From Saprospirales bacterium (GTDB taxonomy: Bacteria > Bacteroidota > Bacteroidia > Chitinophagales > Saprospiraceae), in the NCBI GenBank assembly GCA_007695035.1, contig REEO01000032.1, forward strand, positions 1-40,675: 40,675 nucleotides of DNA, given 5' to 3'. Below the pieces are notes generated by a model. The model made no database searches, was not told the origin of the DNA, and saw only the letters and a program-made list of their open reading frames with translations. A program made the translations under genes and the position numbers. Positions 16,217 to 24,995 of this stretch are shown piece after piece (positions within the stretch are counted from its first letter, which is position 1; each line of letters begins with the position of its first letter).

Positions 16217-17725
16217 ATGCAGGACCAATTGAAGATTTTTAACACCATCACAGGAAAAAAGGAACTATTCAAGCCAATCAACGAGGGAAGGATCGGAATG
16301 TACGTCTGTGGTCCTACGGTGTACAGCGACGTACACCTCGGCAACTGCCGGACCTTTGTCAGCTTTGATTTTATCTACCGCTACCTGTTGCACAAGGGCT
16401 ACAAGATCAGGTATGTTAGAAACATTACCGATGTGGGGCACCTGGAGGGAGATTCCGATACGGATGCAGAGGATAAAATTTCCAAAAAAGCGCGCCTGGA
16501 GCAGTTGGAACCCATGGAAATTGCCCAGAAATACACCATTGGTTTCCACAAAATGATGGATGTTTTCAATACCCTGCCACCCTCCATTGAACCCCGGGCC
16601 ACGGGACACATTCTCGAACAAATCGAGATGGTCAAAGACATAGTTGACAACGGTTACGGGTATGAAGTCAATGGATCCGTTTATTTCGATACGGTCAAAT
16701 TTGTGAAAGACAAGCAGGTGTATGGTCAGCTCAGTGGGAGAAAAGTGGAGGACTTGCTCTCTGAGACCAGGGATTTGAAAAAGCAGGACGAAAAAAGGCA
16801 TCCGTCTGATTTTGCCATTTGGATAAAAGCGGATCCCAGTCACCTGATGCGATGGAACTCCCCCTGGAGTGTGGGATTTCCCGGCTGGCATCTCGAGTGC
16901 TCGGCCATGAGTACCAAATACCTGGGCAAGACTTTTGATATCCACGGGGGTGGGGGAGACCTCAAATTTCCCCATCATGAAAATGAGGTAGCTCAAAATT
17001 ACGGCGCCTGCAATTGTGCGCCCGCCAACTACTGGATGCACGGCAATATGCTGCTGCTCAACGGTAAGAAAATGTCCAAAAGCGATGGGAATACTGTCAC
17101 CCCCGAGCAGTTGTTCACCGGCGACAGCCCTCATCTTACCAAGGGGTATTCGCCCATGGCAGTTCGCTTTTTTATGCTGCAATCTCATTACCGCAGCACA
17201 CTCGACCTCACCGATGATGCACTAAAAGCCGCAGAGAAGGGCTTTCGCCGCCTGATGGAGGGCTACAAAAATTTACTGGAGATTTCCACCTCGGGCTCCA
17301 AAGCGGATGCAGCACTGAATGAAAAAATCGAGAAAAACATCACAGGACTCTACGAAAACCTGGACGATGATTTTAACAGTCCGAGGGCGCTGGCCAATCT
17401 TTTTGAAATGGTAACCGTGATCAATGCCATTGCCAATGACCGCACCGATGCCGAAAACCTTCGTCCCGAAGTGCTGGAAAAAATGAAAGAGACCTTTGAG
17501 ACCGTGATTTTTGAGGTCTTTGGCCTGAAAGATGAAACCGCGGGTGGAGACAGTCAAAGTGATGACCTGGCCACAGGCTTGATGGAGTTGATTTTGGATT
17601 TGCGTCAGCGCGCCAGAGAGGAGAAAAACTGGGGAATGGCAGACACCATTCGCGATACTTTGAAAGAGCTGGGTGTGGAGGTGAAGGACAGCAAAGACGG
17701 CAGCACCTGGACAGTCAATACTTAG
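16217..17725 (+). CDS. cysS: Cysteine--tRNA ligase
   Basis: 502 residues, a normal length for the enzyme. It charges tRNA-Cys with cysteine using ATP. The HIGH-type motif is HLGN at 40-43 within [18 protein letters not shown] is at 285-289. The zinc ligands expected for substrate discrimination are visible: Cys31, Cys228 (HLECSAMS), His253 and Glu257 (HHENEVAQ). The DALR-like helical anticodon region follows from about 335. The C-terminal end ([28 protein letters not shown]) is typical of the family. It is the first gene of a run with the DUF4199 and M28 genes, with 7 bases to the next gene. Confidence 0.97.
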   Translation: MQDQLKIFNTITGKKELFKPINEGRIGMYVCGPTVYSDVHLGNCRTFVSFDFIYRYLLHKGYKIRYVRNITDVGHLEGDSDTDAEDKISKKARLEQLEPMEIAQKYTIGFHKMMDVFNTLPPSIEPRATGHILEQIEMVKDIVDNGYGYEVNGSVYFDTVKFVKDKQVYGQLSGRKVEDLLSETRDLKKQDEKRHPSDFAIWIKADPSHLMRWNSPWSVGFPGWHLECSAMSTKYLGKTFDIHGGGGDLKFPHHENEVAQNYGACNCAPANYWMHGNMLLLNGKKMSKSDGNTVTPEQLFTGDSPHLTKGYSPMAVRFFMLQSHYRSTLDLTDDALKAAEKGFRRLMEGYKNLLEISTSGSKADAALNEKIEKNITGLYENLDDDFNSPRALANLFEMVTVINAIANDRTDAENLRPEVLEKMKETFETVIFEVFGLKDETAGGDSQSDDLATGLMELILDLRQRAREEKNWGMADTIRDTLKELGVEVKDSKDGSTWTVNT

Positions 17726-17732
17726 GTGGATT

Positions 17733-18221
17733 ATGAAGTTTAAACACGAGTTTCACTGGGCCTTGTATTTGACGTTGGCATCCGCGGTTTGGCTTTTGAT
17801 CGCCAATTTCAGCGGACTACACAGCGACTGGATCGAAATTCATCTGTTGACTGGAGATCTCTGGTTTGTGCCCGCTCTCCCTGTAATTTGGATGTCTGTA
17901 AAAAAACTTCGCGACGGGGAGAACGAAGGCCTTCTTTCGTTTTGGCAGGGGGTGCAAAGTGGTACATTGGTGGTTGTCATGGCATTGCCTTTAATCCTCA
18001 TACTCCACGTGATTTATTACTATACACTGGGCGACATGTATTTTGATTTGGCCATTGTACTGAGTGTGGACCGGGGAATGGACCCCACCGAAGCGCAGAT
18101 GTATTTTAACCTGCCCGTTCAGTTAATAAGGAAAACTTTTAGCATAGTTGCCGCCGGATTTATACTTTCAATGTTTGTTTCCATGTTTTTAAAAAAACAA
18201 GACGATGATGATGAAATGTAA
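17733..18221 (+). CDS. DUF4199 family membrane protein
   Basis: 162 residues with four predicted membrane segments (about 9-26, 40-57, 72-97 and 130-155). The arrangement and the segment RDGENEGLLSFWQGVQSGTLVVVMA, with a polar helix before the third membrane span, match the DUF4199 family common in Bacteroidota. The function is unknown. AGGTGG lies 5 bases before the ATG, a better ribosome site than most genes here. It begins 7 bases after cysS and its end overlaps the M28 gene by 17 bases, so it is probably translated from the cysS transcript. Confidence 0.8.
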   Translation: MKFKHEFHWALYLTLASAVWLLIANFSGLHSDWIEIHLLTGDLWFVPALPVIWMSVKKLRDGENEGLLSFWQGVQSGTLVVVMALPLILILHVIYYYTLGDMYFDLAIVLSVDRGMDPTEAQMYFNLPVQLIRKTFSIVAAGFILSMFVSMFLKKQDDDDEM

Positions 18222-19239
18222 TTCAGTCGCACCCCAATTGTCCATCCTGGCTTTTCTCTTCCTGGCCGGATTCTTTCTCACCGGTTGTGGATCGGAAGAA
18301 CGAACTGCTGATCGCGATCGCAGTCCCGCAGACCCGAAACAGATAGTTGAAATAAACACACCCGACTTTAATGCAGATTCCGCCTTCCAATTTATCGCGG
18401 ATCAGTTGGCTTTTGGCCCGCGTGTTCCCGGTACAGAGAGTCAACTAAAATGTAGGGACTATTTTGTAGAGCAGATGACCCGCTTCGGCGCTGAGGTTGA
18501 AGTCCAGGAATTTACACCACGTCTCTTTGAAAGTCAGCGCTCGGTGCGTTGTTTCAATGTCATCTCAAGATTTAATCCCGAAAATAGAAACAGGATTTTG
18601 CTTGCAGCCCACTGGGATTCGCGTTACAAAGCCGATCACGATCCCGACGAGAATATGCGCGATCAGCCCGTTCCAGGAGCCGACGATGGAGCCAGTGGAG
18701 TCGCGGTTTTAATGGAAGTAGCCAGACAACTGGGAAAAAACACACCCTCAGTTGGTGTGGATATCGTATTTTTTGATGCTGAAGACCAGGGCGAGGAAGG
18801 TAATTACGAAACCTGGGGCGTCGGTGCACAACACTGGTCAAGAGCCATTTCAAGGTCGAGAAGTCCCCGACCCTCATACGGCATTCTGTTGGACATGGTC
18901 GGAGCTTCCAATCCCAGATTTGGCAGGGAGGGATTCTCCGTTCGCTACGCACCGGATGTGGTGGATAAGGTCTGGTCTGTAGCTCAGGGCCTTGGCTACG
19001 GAAGGTATTTCGTCAACCAAAGTGTGGATGGTGTCATTGACGATCACTTTTTTGTCAACCGCATTGCCAATATTCCCATGATCAATATCATCAACCGCCC
19101 ACCCGGCACCCAAACCGGCTTTGTGCCACACTGGCACACCGTTTCAGACGACCTGGATGTCATCGACAAGCGAACACTCAAGGCAGTCGGACACACCGTA
19201 CTGGAGGTAATCTTCCGCGAGGATGCGGGAGTACTTTGA
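18205..19239 (+). CDS. M28 family zinc peptidase or glutaminyl cyclase-like lipoprotein
   Basis: 344 residues. The signal peptide ends in lipobox LTGC (Cys28). Zinc and catalytic residues of the M28 fold are visible: His136 in LLAAHWDSR, Asp160 in PGADDGASG, an acidic pair in FFDAEDQGEEG (189-199), Asp230 in GILLDMVGA, and His311 in PHWHTVSDD. The spacing, the HWDSR and WHTVSDD motifs, and the lipid anchor resemble bacterial homologues of glutaminyl-peptide cyclase, which make N-terminal pyroglutamate. Aminopeptidase activity remains possible. It acts at the membrane surface facing the periplasm. It starts inside the end of the DUF4199 gene in another frame. Confidence 0.88.
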   Translation: MMMKCNSVAPQLSILAFLFLAGFFLTGCGSEERTADRDRSPADPKQIVEINTPDFNADSAFQFIADQLAFGPRVPGTESQLKCRDYFVEQMTRFGAEVEVQEFTPRLFESQRSVRCFNVISRFNPENRNRILLAAHWDSRYKADHDPDENMRDQPVPGADDGASGVAVLMEVARQLGKNTPSVGVDIVFFDAEDQGEEGNYETWGVGAQHWSRAISRSRSPRPSYGILLDMVGASNPRFGREGFSVRYAPDVVDKVWSVAQGLGYGRYFVNQSVDGVIDDHFFVNRIANIPMINIINRPPGTQTGFVPHWHTVSDDLDVIDKRTLKAVGHTVLEVIFREDAGVL

Positions 19240-19439
19240 TCGTCGTGGGCCTATGGCACCCTAAGTTTTGAGGCAGGCCTACTGATGGTGTTTTTTCGGA
19301 GCAACCCATTGAATATCAATGTATTGACCGGGCTGTGGATAAACCAACTTTGCGACTAATCCCCTGGGTTCTGTTTGGTAATGGATGCTTTCATTCCGGG
19401 CCAATTGATTGTTTTACTGCCTCTGCCCACCCAAAAAAT

Positions 19440-20444
19440 TTATCCTAACGAGGCCCGAAAATATTCGCGCTCCTCAGACCAATCCACGAAAGGATATTTT
19501 TCTGAAAGCTGATCAATTTTTTTAAACTGGGCTTTCACAAATGCCCGGTGGTCCTCGCTGCCCGGGTGAAGGGGACGGTGGTTGACTGCTGTAGAAATGG
19601 CCCCTGCTTCCCCTGCAAAGTCCCGCACTTCAGGTGTCAGATAGTGGACCGTGAATTTTTTCAAAATGTAGGAGACCGCCTGCTGTGTGGGATGGGTCAT
19701 GTCCTCCCCGTAAAACCTGTAATCACGAAGTTCGTCCATCTCAATTTCGTAGGCCGGGAAATAAGACAACCGATCGGGGAATTCCTCCTGCAGATACTGA
19801 ACGGCAATTATCAGTGATGATTTGCTGCGGCTGTTGTTGATCAAGCCATCCCTGAGGTGCCTGATCGGGCTGACGGTAAGGATAATATGCAGGTCGGGAT
19901 TGACTTCAAAGAGCTTGTGGAAGGAGCTGACCAGTTTATCACGAATAAGATGTGGTGGATGAAAAGTTCTGTCAAAATCGGTTCCGGGCAGCTTGTGGCA
20001 ATTCGAAACCACCTCTCCATTCTCTCGCAGTGAAAAAGTATAAGCTGTGCCAAAAGTCAGTATCAGGTGCTTTGCATTCAGCAACCTCTCCCGGCTTTTG
20101 ATGTGCGATTCCAACATGTTGCTATAAGCCGCGTCCCTGCCGGGGCGGGAGAAACTGCCGTGAAATTGAAAGTGGTGATACAGACCCCGGTATTCAAAAA
20201 CTTCTTCCGTTCTGGGTGGGCTGTCCCCGACCAAATTATTCAACCAGTGTGAAATACTTATCGGATTGTAGGTGATACCCCCCGGATTGGCATGTACGGG
20301 GATTTTTCGCTGCTGAAAAAAACGGGTAATGTGGTCTGCAAAGCAGGATCCCATGCAAAATACCCCCTCCTTCAGTCCTATTTGCTGTTTCGGTTCTGGT
20401 ATTTTTACTGGAGTCATTAATTTCATAGGTCTTTTTTCGGCCAT
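19440..20444 (-). CDS. GSCFA domain protein
   Basis: About 334 residues. The naming motif GSCFA is at 32-36 (FCMGSCFADHI). Further family features are NPGGITYNPISI, LILTFGTAYTF, CHKLPG, LTVSPIRHLRDGL and the C-terminal DMTHPTQQAVSYI. GSCFA proteins have an SGNH-hydrolase-like fold with the serine in this motif, and they are widespread in Bacteroidota, but the substrate is not known. ATG codons occur at 20462, 20444, 20426 and 20417. 20444 has AGGGA at good spacing and is used here, while 20426 fits family N-termini equally well. It is monocistronic and divergent from the PorP gene. Confidence 0.85.
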   Translation of the reverse strand: MAEKRPMKLMTPVKIPEPKQQIGLKEGVFCMGSCFADHITRFFQQRKIPVHANPGGITYNPISISHWLNNLVGDSPPRTEEVFEYRGLYHHFQFHGSFSRPGRDAAYSNMLESHIKSRERLLNAKHLILTFGTAYTFSLRENGEVVSNCHKLPGTDFDRTFHPPHLIRDKLVSSFHKLFEVNPDLHIILTVSPIRHLRDGLINNSRSKSSLIIAVQYLQEEFPDRLSYFPAYEIEMDELRDYRFYGEDMTHPTQQAVSYILKKFTVHYLTPEVRDFAGEAGAISTAVNHRPLHPGSEDHRAFVKAQFKKIDQLSEKYPFVDWSEEREYFRASLG

Positions 20445-20462
20445 TTTTTCCCTGTAACGCAT

Positions 20463-20825
20463 TGCGTATTATATGATTGACAAAAACCGGGCCATGGGCC
20501 TTACATATCCGGTTTTTCTGTTCTGTAACGGGAATGTGGCGGTCCGTCATCAGTAGATTTTTGCCTTTGAAAAATGGGGCTAAAGGTGTGTTTGAAAAAA
20601 AATTATTCAAAAAAACTTTGACTCCGGCAAGCGTTTTTGAGAAACGGGGTGTCTATACTGTTGAAAAGCCGGGAAAAGACCGCGGCTGAGGTGATTAACA
20701 ATTGAATGGTTTCTAGTATGAGAGACATTTTAATATGTTAAATAAGCCTTATCTTTTTGGAGAGTTTAAAATATTGTTCATATCTTTATCAATTCAAACT
20801 TGATAAACGACATTAAAGGTTTCAT
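20463..20825. other. Divergent promoter region, no gene
   Basis: About 360 bases between the GSCFA gene and the PorP gene. A near-match to the -7 box (TATCTTTA) lies around 20778-20785, 41 bases before the PorP start. No RNA gene or repeat family member was seen. Confidence 0.4.
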
Positions 20826-21914
20826 ATGAAAAGAGTATTCTACCTTCTGGGAGTGTTTGTGATCTTTGGCTTTTTCACTGAAGCAAAGGCACAGGACATT
20901 CATTTTTCGCAGTTCTATCAGGCACCGCTGACGCTTAATCCAGCGATGACAGGTGTGATGCAGTGCAACCAGCGATTGGTCGCCAATTACAGAAATCAGT
21001 GGTCCAGTGTGCTGAGGAGCAATGCATACAGCACCTATGCTGCCAGTTACGATCAGCGAATACCCTCCGGCCGGAATGATTACTTCGGCGTGGGCGCCTC
21101 TTTCTGGGGTGACAATGCCGGTTCCGCCAATTACAGCACAGTTCAGGGTCGGATTTCCGGTTCGTTCAGTAAGTGGATGTCGGGCGGCAGAGATTTCAAC
21201 AGCTACCTCGTATTTGGAGCCGACTTTGGTCTTGCTCAACGTGGAATTGATGTTGACAGACTGCGCTGGGGTGCTCAGCATGATGGAATGGGTGGCTTCG
21301 ATCCTACACTTCCTTCCAATGAAACCTTTGAAAGGGACAATTTCTTGTTTGCTGATGTGAGTGCCGGTATTCTTTGGTTTACGACCTGGCAGGATGGCCG
21401 CAGTATTTACCTCGGTGCAGCAGCTCATCACCTGAATCGTCCCAATCAGTCGTTCTTTAACGACAATACAATTGAGCTTTACACCAAATACACCCTTCAC
21501 GGTGGTGGTGAAATACCATTTTCCAGCCGGTTTTCACTGGTTCCCAATATTGTGACCATGTTCCAGGGACCTTCATTCCAGTTCAACGGTGGTTTGAGTT
21601 CCAGATTCCAAATAGGACCGCGCGGTGACAACCAGTCTTTCCAGATCGGTGCCTGGGTAAGGCTTGTTAACAACTACAATGTTTCAGTTTCAGACGATGA
21701 TCCATCTGATTTTCGCGATGATGTGGGAATCGGTGCCGATGCGGTAATTCTCACAGCTCGCTTTGATTTTGAGCACTTTGGAATTGGTTTTAGCTACGAT
21801 ATCAATGTCAGTGACCTCACTACGGTTTCCAACGGTAACGGTGCATTTGAGTTCTCGCTGATTTACAACATATGTGGACCTGAGCGTAGAGGTGTTTACT
21901 GCCCAAGGTGGTGA
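20826..21914 (+). CDS. PorP/SprF family T9SS outer-membrane protein
   Basis: 362 residues. The signal peptide MKRVFYLLGVFVIFGFFTEAKAQ is followed at once by the family hallmark QDIHFSQFYQAPLTLNPAMTG (23-43). The rest is a predicted beta-barrel with alternating strands (YFGVGASFWGD, SYLVFGADFGLAQRG, SIYLGAAAHHLNRPNQSF, FQIGAWVRL), ending in a strand before GPERRGVYCPRW. PorP/SprF proteins sit in the outer membrane and help export or anchor large T9SS substrates. SprF serves the gliding adhesin SprB. Such genes usually lie beside a large adhesin gene. None is here, so the cargo partner is unknown. A hairpin terminator follows. Confidence 0.92.
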   Translation: MKRVFYLLGVFVIFGFFTEAKAQDIHFSQFYQAPLTLNPAMTGVMQCNQRLVANYRNQWSSVLRSNAYSTYAASYDQRIPSGRNDYFGVGASFWGDNAGSANYSTVQGRISGSFSKWMSGGRDFNSYLVFGADFGLAQRGIDVDRLRWGAQHDGMGGFDPTLPSNETFERDNFLFADVSAGILWFTTWQDGRSIYLGAAAHHLNRPNQSFFNDNTIELYTKYTLHGGGEIPFSSRFSLVPNIVTMFQGPSFQFNGGLSSRFQIGPRGDNQSFQIGAWVRLVNNYNVSVSDDDPSDFRDDVGIGADAVILTARFDFEHFGIGFSYDINVSDLTTVSNGNGAFEFSLIYNICGPERRGVYCPRW

Positions 21915-21971
21915 CAACGACAGGGCAGAATTTCTGTCCGGTTTCACGCTCTTAAGAACCCGCAAAATTCT

Positions 21972-22008
21972 AAGGGGATTTGCCGCTGTGCATTTCCCCT
22001 TTTTCTTT
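21972..22008 (+). terminator. Intrinsic terminator candidate after the PorP gene
   Basis: AAGGGGA (21972-21978) pairs with TCCCCTT after a 16-base loop. It is followed by a T-rich tail (TTTCTTTCT). It is 58 bases beyond the PorP stop. Confidence 0.5.
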
Positions 22009-22067
22009 CTCGGAGCCCTGTCTTTGGGAAATCCCCCCATTCATTACGTCATTGCCCCAAAAATCTG

Positions 22068-22075
22068 TAAATTTG
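22068..22075 (+). promoter_or_regulatory. -7 box (TAAATTTG) for the glycosyltransferase gene
   Basis: Exact TAnnTTTG match 47 bases upstream of the start at 22122. Confidence 0.45.
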
Positions 22076-22121
22076 TAGCGGAGTCAATTGTGGGGTTTTA
22101 TTTGAGGAATCTTTTTACAGA

Positions 22122-23264
22122 ATGAAGATTGCAATCAACTGCCGGATGCTAATCCCCGATAAACTGGAAGGCATTGGGTGGTTTATATACGAAACGGCGG
22201 TGCGAATGATCGAGGATCATCCGGGAGACATCTTTATTTTGGTATTCGATCGCAAGCCACCCAATGATTTACTCGATTATCCCAATGTCGTGAAAAAGTG
22301 GTCCAGACCCCAGGCCCGACACCCCATTTTATATAAAATTTGGTTCGACTTTATGTTGCCAGGTATGCTGCGAAAGGCCGGGGCTGATATTTTTGTCTCC
22401 TGCGACGGCTTTGCTTCTACCCGCCTCAAAATACCCACTTACTTAGTTATTCACGATTTGGCTTACATTCATTATCCCGAGTACATCCCCTCTTTTCAAT
22501 TGAGGTATTACCGGAAAAATGTGCCTCGATTTATTGAGGCCGCAGATGGTCTTGGTACGGTCTCGAAGAGCAGTAAAAATGACCTGATAAAAAATTTTGA
22601 CCTGGAGCCCGACGCTATTGATATCATACCCAATGGATGCCGCCCGGTTTTCAGGCCGCTTTCTAAACAGGAAAAATCTGGAGTCTATCGCGAGTGGAAT
22701 TTCCACCAGCCTTATTTTATTTATACCGGGGCAGTTCACCCGAGGAAAAACCTGGTCAATATAATCAGGGCGTACAACCATTTTCGTTTCCGCAGCAAAT
22801 TTGATCACTCTTTGGTAATTGTCGGCAGAAAGGCATGGATGTTTGATCTCTTTGAAAAAGAATTGACCAACTCACCCTTTAAAAAACAGATACACCTGAC
22901 CGGTTACCTGGAAGACGAACCCCTGGCTCGTTTGCTTGGAGCCTCCAGTGGCCTCATTTACCCATCCTTGTTTGAGGGTTTTGGGGTTCCCCTGTTGGAA
23001 GCCATGCACGCAGAGGTGCCCGTGATCACCTCCCGGATAAGTTCCATGCCCGAAGTAGCGGGCAAAGCTGCACTATTGGTAGATCCGCGCAATCCACAGG
23101 ACATTGGCAAAGCGATGTACGAACTGGCCAGGTCACCCGAATTGTGTGATGATCTGGTGAAAAAAGGCAAGAGGCAACGCAAAAAATTCGACTGGTACCA
23201 ATCCGCTGAACAACTTTACAAAAACATCGAAAGAACCTTTTTAGAATTCGGTGCCGGGGATTGA
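22122..23264 (+). CDS. GT4-type (GT-B fold) glycosyltransferase
   Basis: 380 residues, cytoplasmic or membrane-associated, with two Rossmann-like domains. The N-terminal acceptor domain has LEGIGWFIYETA (15-26). The C-terminal nucleotide-sugar domain has YTGAVHPRKNLVNIIRAY (201-218) and the retaining GT4 EX7E motif, Glu285 and Glu293, in SLFEGFGVPLLEAM. It also has a ISSMPEVAGKAALLVDP loop. Members transfer a sugar, often mannose or related, from a nucleotide donor during polysaccharide, LPS or glycan synthesis. Donor and acceptor are not predictable. There is no other glycan gene alongside. The nearest in the window is the distant wlbA-like gene. Confidence 0.92.
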   Translation: MKIAINCRMLIPDKLEGIGWFIYETAVRMIEDHPGDIFILVFDRKPPNDLLDYPNVVKKWSRPQARHPILYKIWFDFMLPGMLRKAGADIFVSCDGFASTRLKIPTYLVIHDLAYIHYPEYIPSFQLRYYRKNVPRFIEAADGLGTVSKSSKNDLIKNFDLEPDAIDIIPNGCRPVFRPLSKQEKSGVYREWNFHQPYFIYTGAVHPRKNLVNIIRAYNHFRFRSKFDHSLVIVGRKAWMFDLFEKELTNSPFKKQIHLTGYLEDEPLARLLGASSGLIYPSLFEGFGVPLLEAMHAEVPVITSRISSMPEVAGKAALLVDPRNPQDIGKAMYELARSPELCDDLVKKGKRQRKKFDWYQSAEQLYKNIERTFLEFGAGD

Positions 23265-23378
23265 CCACAGGTGGAGATATAGACGGGGAATTACGAATTG
23301 GGGTTTTTTGTCCGAAATCTTTGGCATCTCGAAACGGAAAATAATTATAGCGGATATTCTCAAATTAGGGAAAAGGTT

Positions 23379-23416
23379 TCACGCAAAGGACACTAAGGAG
23401 GCAGAGGCTGCAGAGG
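23379..23416. repeat. ACGCAAAG...GCAGAGG dispersed repeat, copy 1
   Basis: Starts TCACGCAAAGGACACTAAGG and continues GCAGAGGCTGCAGAGG. The reverse complement of 34534-34566 is clearly related (CACCGCAAAGG, then GCAGAGG). Similar motifs recur in intergenic DNA of many bacteria, from memory. Confidence 0.45.
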
Positions 23417-23423
23417 ATTTAAT

Positions 23424-23479
23424 TGACCCCCAAAGCTTTGGCGGGTGACGTCCACCACCAAGGCACCCTGAAGGGGTGC
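23424..23479. repeat. Tandem pair of dispersed elements (AAAGCTTT unit and CCTGAAGGG palindrome)
   Basis: GACCCCCAAAGCTTTGG begins at 23425 and is a partial copy of the 12491-12549 unit. It is followed by GCACCC-TGAAG-GGGTGC (23463-23479), a 6-bp stem with a 5-base loop. The same two element types also occur together at 12321-12549 and 25971-26253. Confidence 0.5.
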
Positions 23480-23639
23480 AGCAGCATTGTTGTAGCCATG
23501 GAAAAAACCTCCAAACCAACAATCCCATAAAATTGATAGGATGCAGGATATTATGCACTTACGCTGAAGCAGCCATCCGCCATCAACCATCCGCCGATAA
23601 CTGCTCTGCAGACTTACCAATTCAAAACTGGACAACCCA

Positions 23640-24842
23640 TCAATGGTCTCCGTAAATTTCCAACAGATATCTGGTATCAGTGACATCAATGCCCGCTTTT
23701 TCACCGACCTCAATTGCCTTTTCCGCTACTTCAATTCCCTTTTGAGTTTGCCCGGCCCTGAAAAGCAAGGATGCATGGGTGTCCAAATGCTGGTAAGCGG
23801 GTTCTATTTCTGTGAGCTTTCCCATCACTGCAGCCGCGCGGTTGAGGATTTCCCGGTCAGAGGTGGCATCGTGGATGTTGAGACAAACCGAATTGATCGA
23901 ATTGAGCTGGGGCTCGTCCGATCTACTAAGGTGATTTTCCAATTGATCCAGCACTTTATTCCAATCTCTGGACTGCATGTAAAATGAAACCTTGTACCGA
24001 AGACTGAGTTCTTCCTTTCGCTCCGGTTCAAATTCCGATAAGAGGTTTATCAATTGCAGGGCCTCCTCCTCTTCATCCCTTTGGGCATGGATAAACATGT
24101 AGTAATTGTAGAGGTTGTTGAGGTGAGCAAAAGTCTCTGCTTCTCCGTAGTTCTCCTTAAACTGGTGGTAGTTTTCGAGAAAATAAGCGCCCATTTCTGC
24201 CATTACTATTCCAAACCTAAACATGACCGACCATGCTACTTCATCCATCCATTCTGATCTGTCCAGTTGATCCAGGAACTGAAATGCCTTAACTGTAAAT
24301 TCTTCCTCTGACCAATCTTCGTCTGAATCAAAACTGCTTAGGTAAAATTCAGGAAATCCGGGGTCCAGATTTCTGACATCAATTTTGGCCCTAAGGGGTT
24401 CAGGAAATTCAAGATAGCTGCTCAAAGTCTTCGTGAACCCAAGATTGTCGCGTATGTACCCCGTATTTTTATCAATCAAATTTCCCTCGCTGTCAATGAA
24501 AATTAAAACAGGTAGGGAAGTGGCGCGAAATTTGGCCGATATTTTTTCACCCTTTTTTTCCTCTGCATTGGCCCGGAATAGCACAAACTCATTGTTGAGA
24601 ATGTCCAGGACCTCCGGGTCCTTGAAGGTTGTCTCTTTCATGGCTTTGCACCAGTAGCACCAATTGGCCAAAATACTCAACATCATGGGCTTGCCCGTTT
24701 CCGACGACCTATCCAATGCCTCCTCCCAACTGCCTTCAAAATAGTTGAGGGTGGTATCCCTTTCTGTGCCGTAAAGGGGGTAAGAAAACGCTGTAAATAA
24801 ACAGAGGGAAACCAGCAGCAGTTGGAGGGTAATTTTAGGCAT
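23640..24842 (-). CDS. Exported thioredoxin-like protein with helical C-terminal region
   Basis: 400 residues from ATG at 24842 (a TTG at 24860 is in frame but less likely). A signal peptide (MPKITLQLLLVSLCLFTAFSYP) is followed by a thioredoxin domain at about 33-150. The redox motif is Cys62-Tyr-Trp-Cys65 in ANWCYWCKAM, with the cis-proline loop in ATSLPVLIFID. The remaining 240 residues are helical with repeat-like character (a TPR-type pattern such as LDTHASLLFRAGQTQKGIEVAEKAIEVGEKAG). The N-terminal domain resembles DUF255/DsbD-gamma-like thioredoxins. It may reduce or repair disulfides in a periplasmic partner held by the helical part. It is monocistronic and convergent with the glycosyltransferase gene. 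Confidence 0.85.
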   Translation of the reverse strand: MPKITLQLLLVSLCLFTAFSYPLYGTERDTTLNYFEGSWEEALDRSSETGKPMMLSILANWCYWCKAMKETTFKDPEVLDILNNEFVLFRANAEEKKGEKISAKFRATSLPVLIFIDSEGNLIDKNTGYIRDNLGFTKTLSSYLEFPEPLRAKIDVRNLDPGFPEFYLSSFDSDEDWSEEEFTVKAFQFLDQLDRSEWMDEVAWSVMFRFGIVMAEMGAYFLENYHQFKENYGEAETFAHLNNLYNYYMFIHAQRDEEEEALQLINLLSEFEPERKEELSLRYKVSFYMQSRDWNKVLDQLENHLSRSDEPQLNSINSVCLNIHDATSDREILNRAAAVMGKLTEIEPAYQHLDTHASLLFRAGQTQKGIEVAEKAIEVGEKAGIDVTDTRYLLEIYGDH

Positions 24843-24857
24843 AACACATTTATTTTG

Positions 24858-24865
24858 CAAATCTA
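24858..24865 (-). promoter_or_regulatory. -7 box (TAGATTTG) for the thioredoxin-like gene
   Basis: Exact TAnnTTTG match on the minus strand, 16 bases upstream of the chosen ATG. It predicts a very short leader and argues against the longer TTG start. Confidence 0.35.
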
Positions 24866-24995
24866 CAGAGCAATAACGACCTGTTCGCAGTCGTGGTATG
24901 AAATTTCTAGGGGGCCGCTGTCCTATGTTTACGAGCTGACTGAGCCGGCTTTTCTGCTGATTTGATTATCTTGCGACTCCAATAGTTTAGATCGT

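Larger units (their letters stand above)
23265..23639. other. Repeat-bearing region between convergent genes
   Basis: About 375 bases between the ends of the glycosyltransferase and thioredoxin-like genes. It contains an ACGCAAAG-type repeat (23379-23416), a partial AAAGCTTT unit (23424-23444) and a CCTGAAGGG palindrome (23463-23479). Frames running through it are repeat-derived and not credible genes. Confidence 0.6.

Noticed and set aside
16265-17188. 307-codon frame antisense to cysS
   Set aside because: cysS is certain from catalytic motifs; the antisense product has no coherent features.
20778-21500. 240-codon frame antisense to the PorP gene
   Set aside because: The PorP hallmark and signal peptide are on the plus strand; the antisense frame ends inside the promoter region.
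23393-23713. 106-codon minus-strand frame spanning repeats and the end of the thioredoxin-like gene
   Set aside because: Built from intergenic repeats plus another frame of a real gene.
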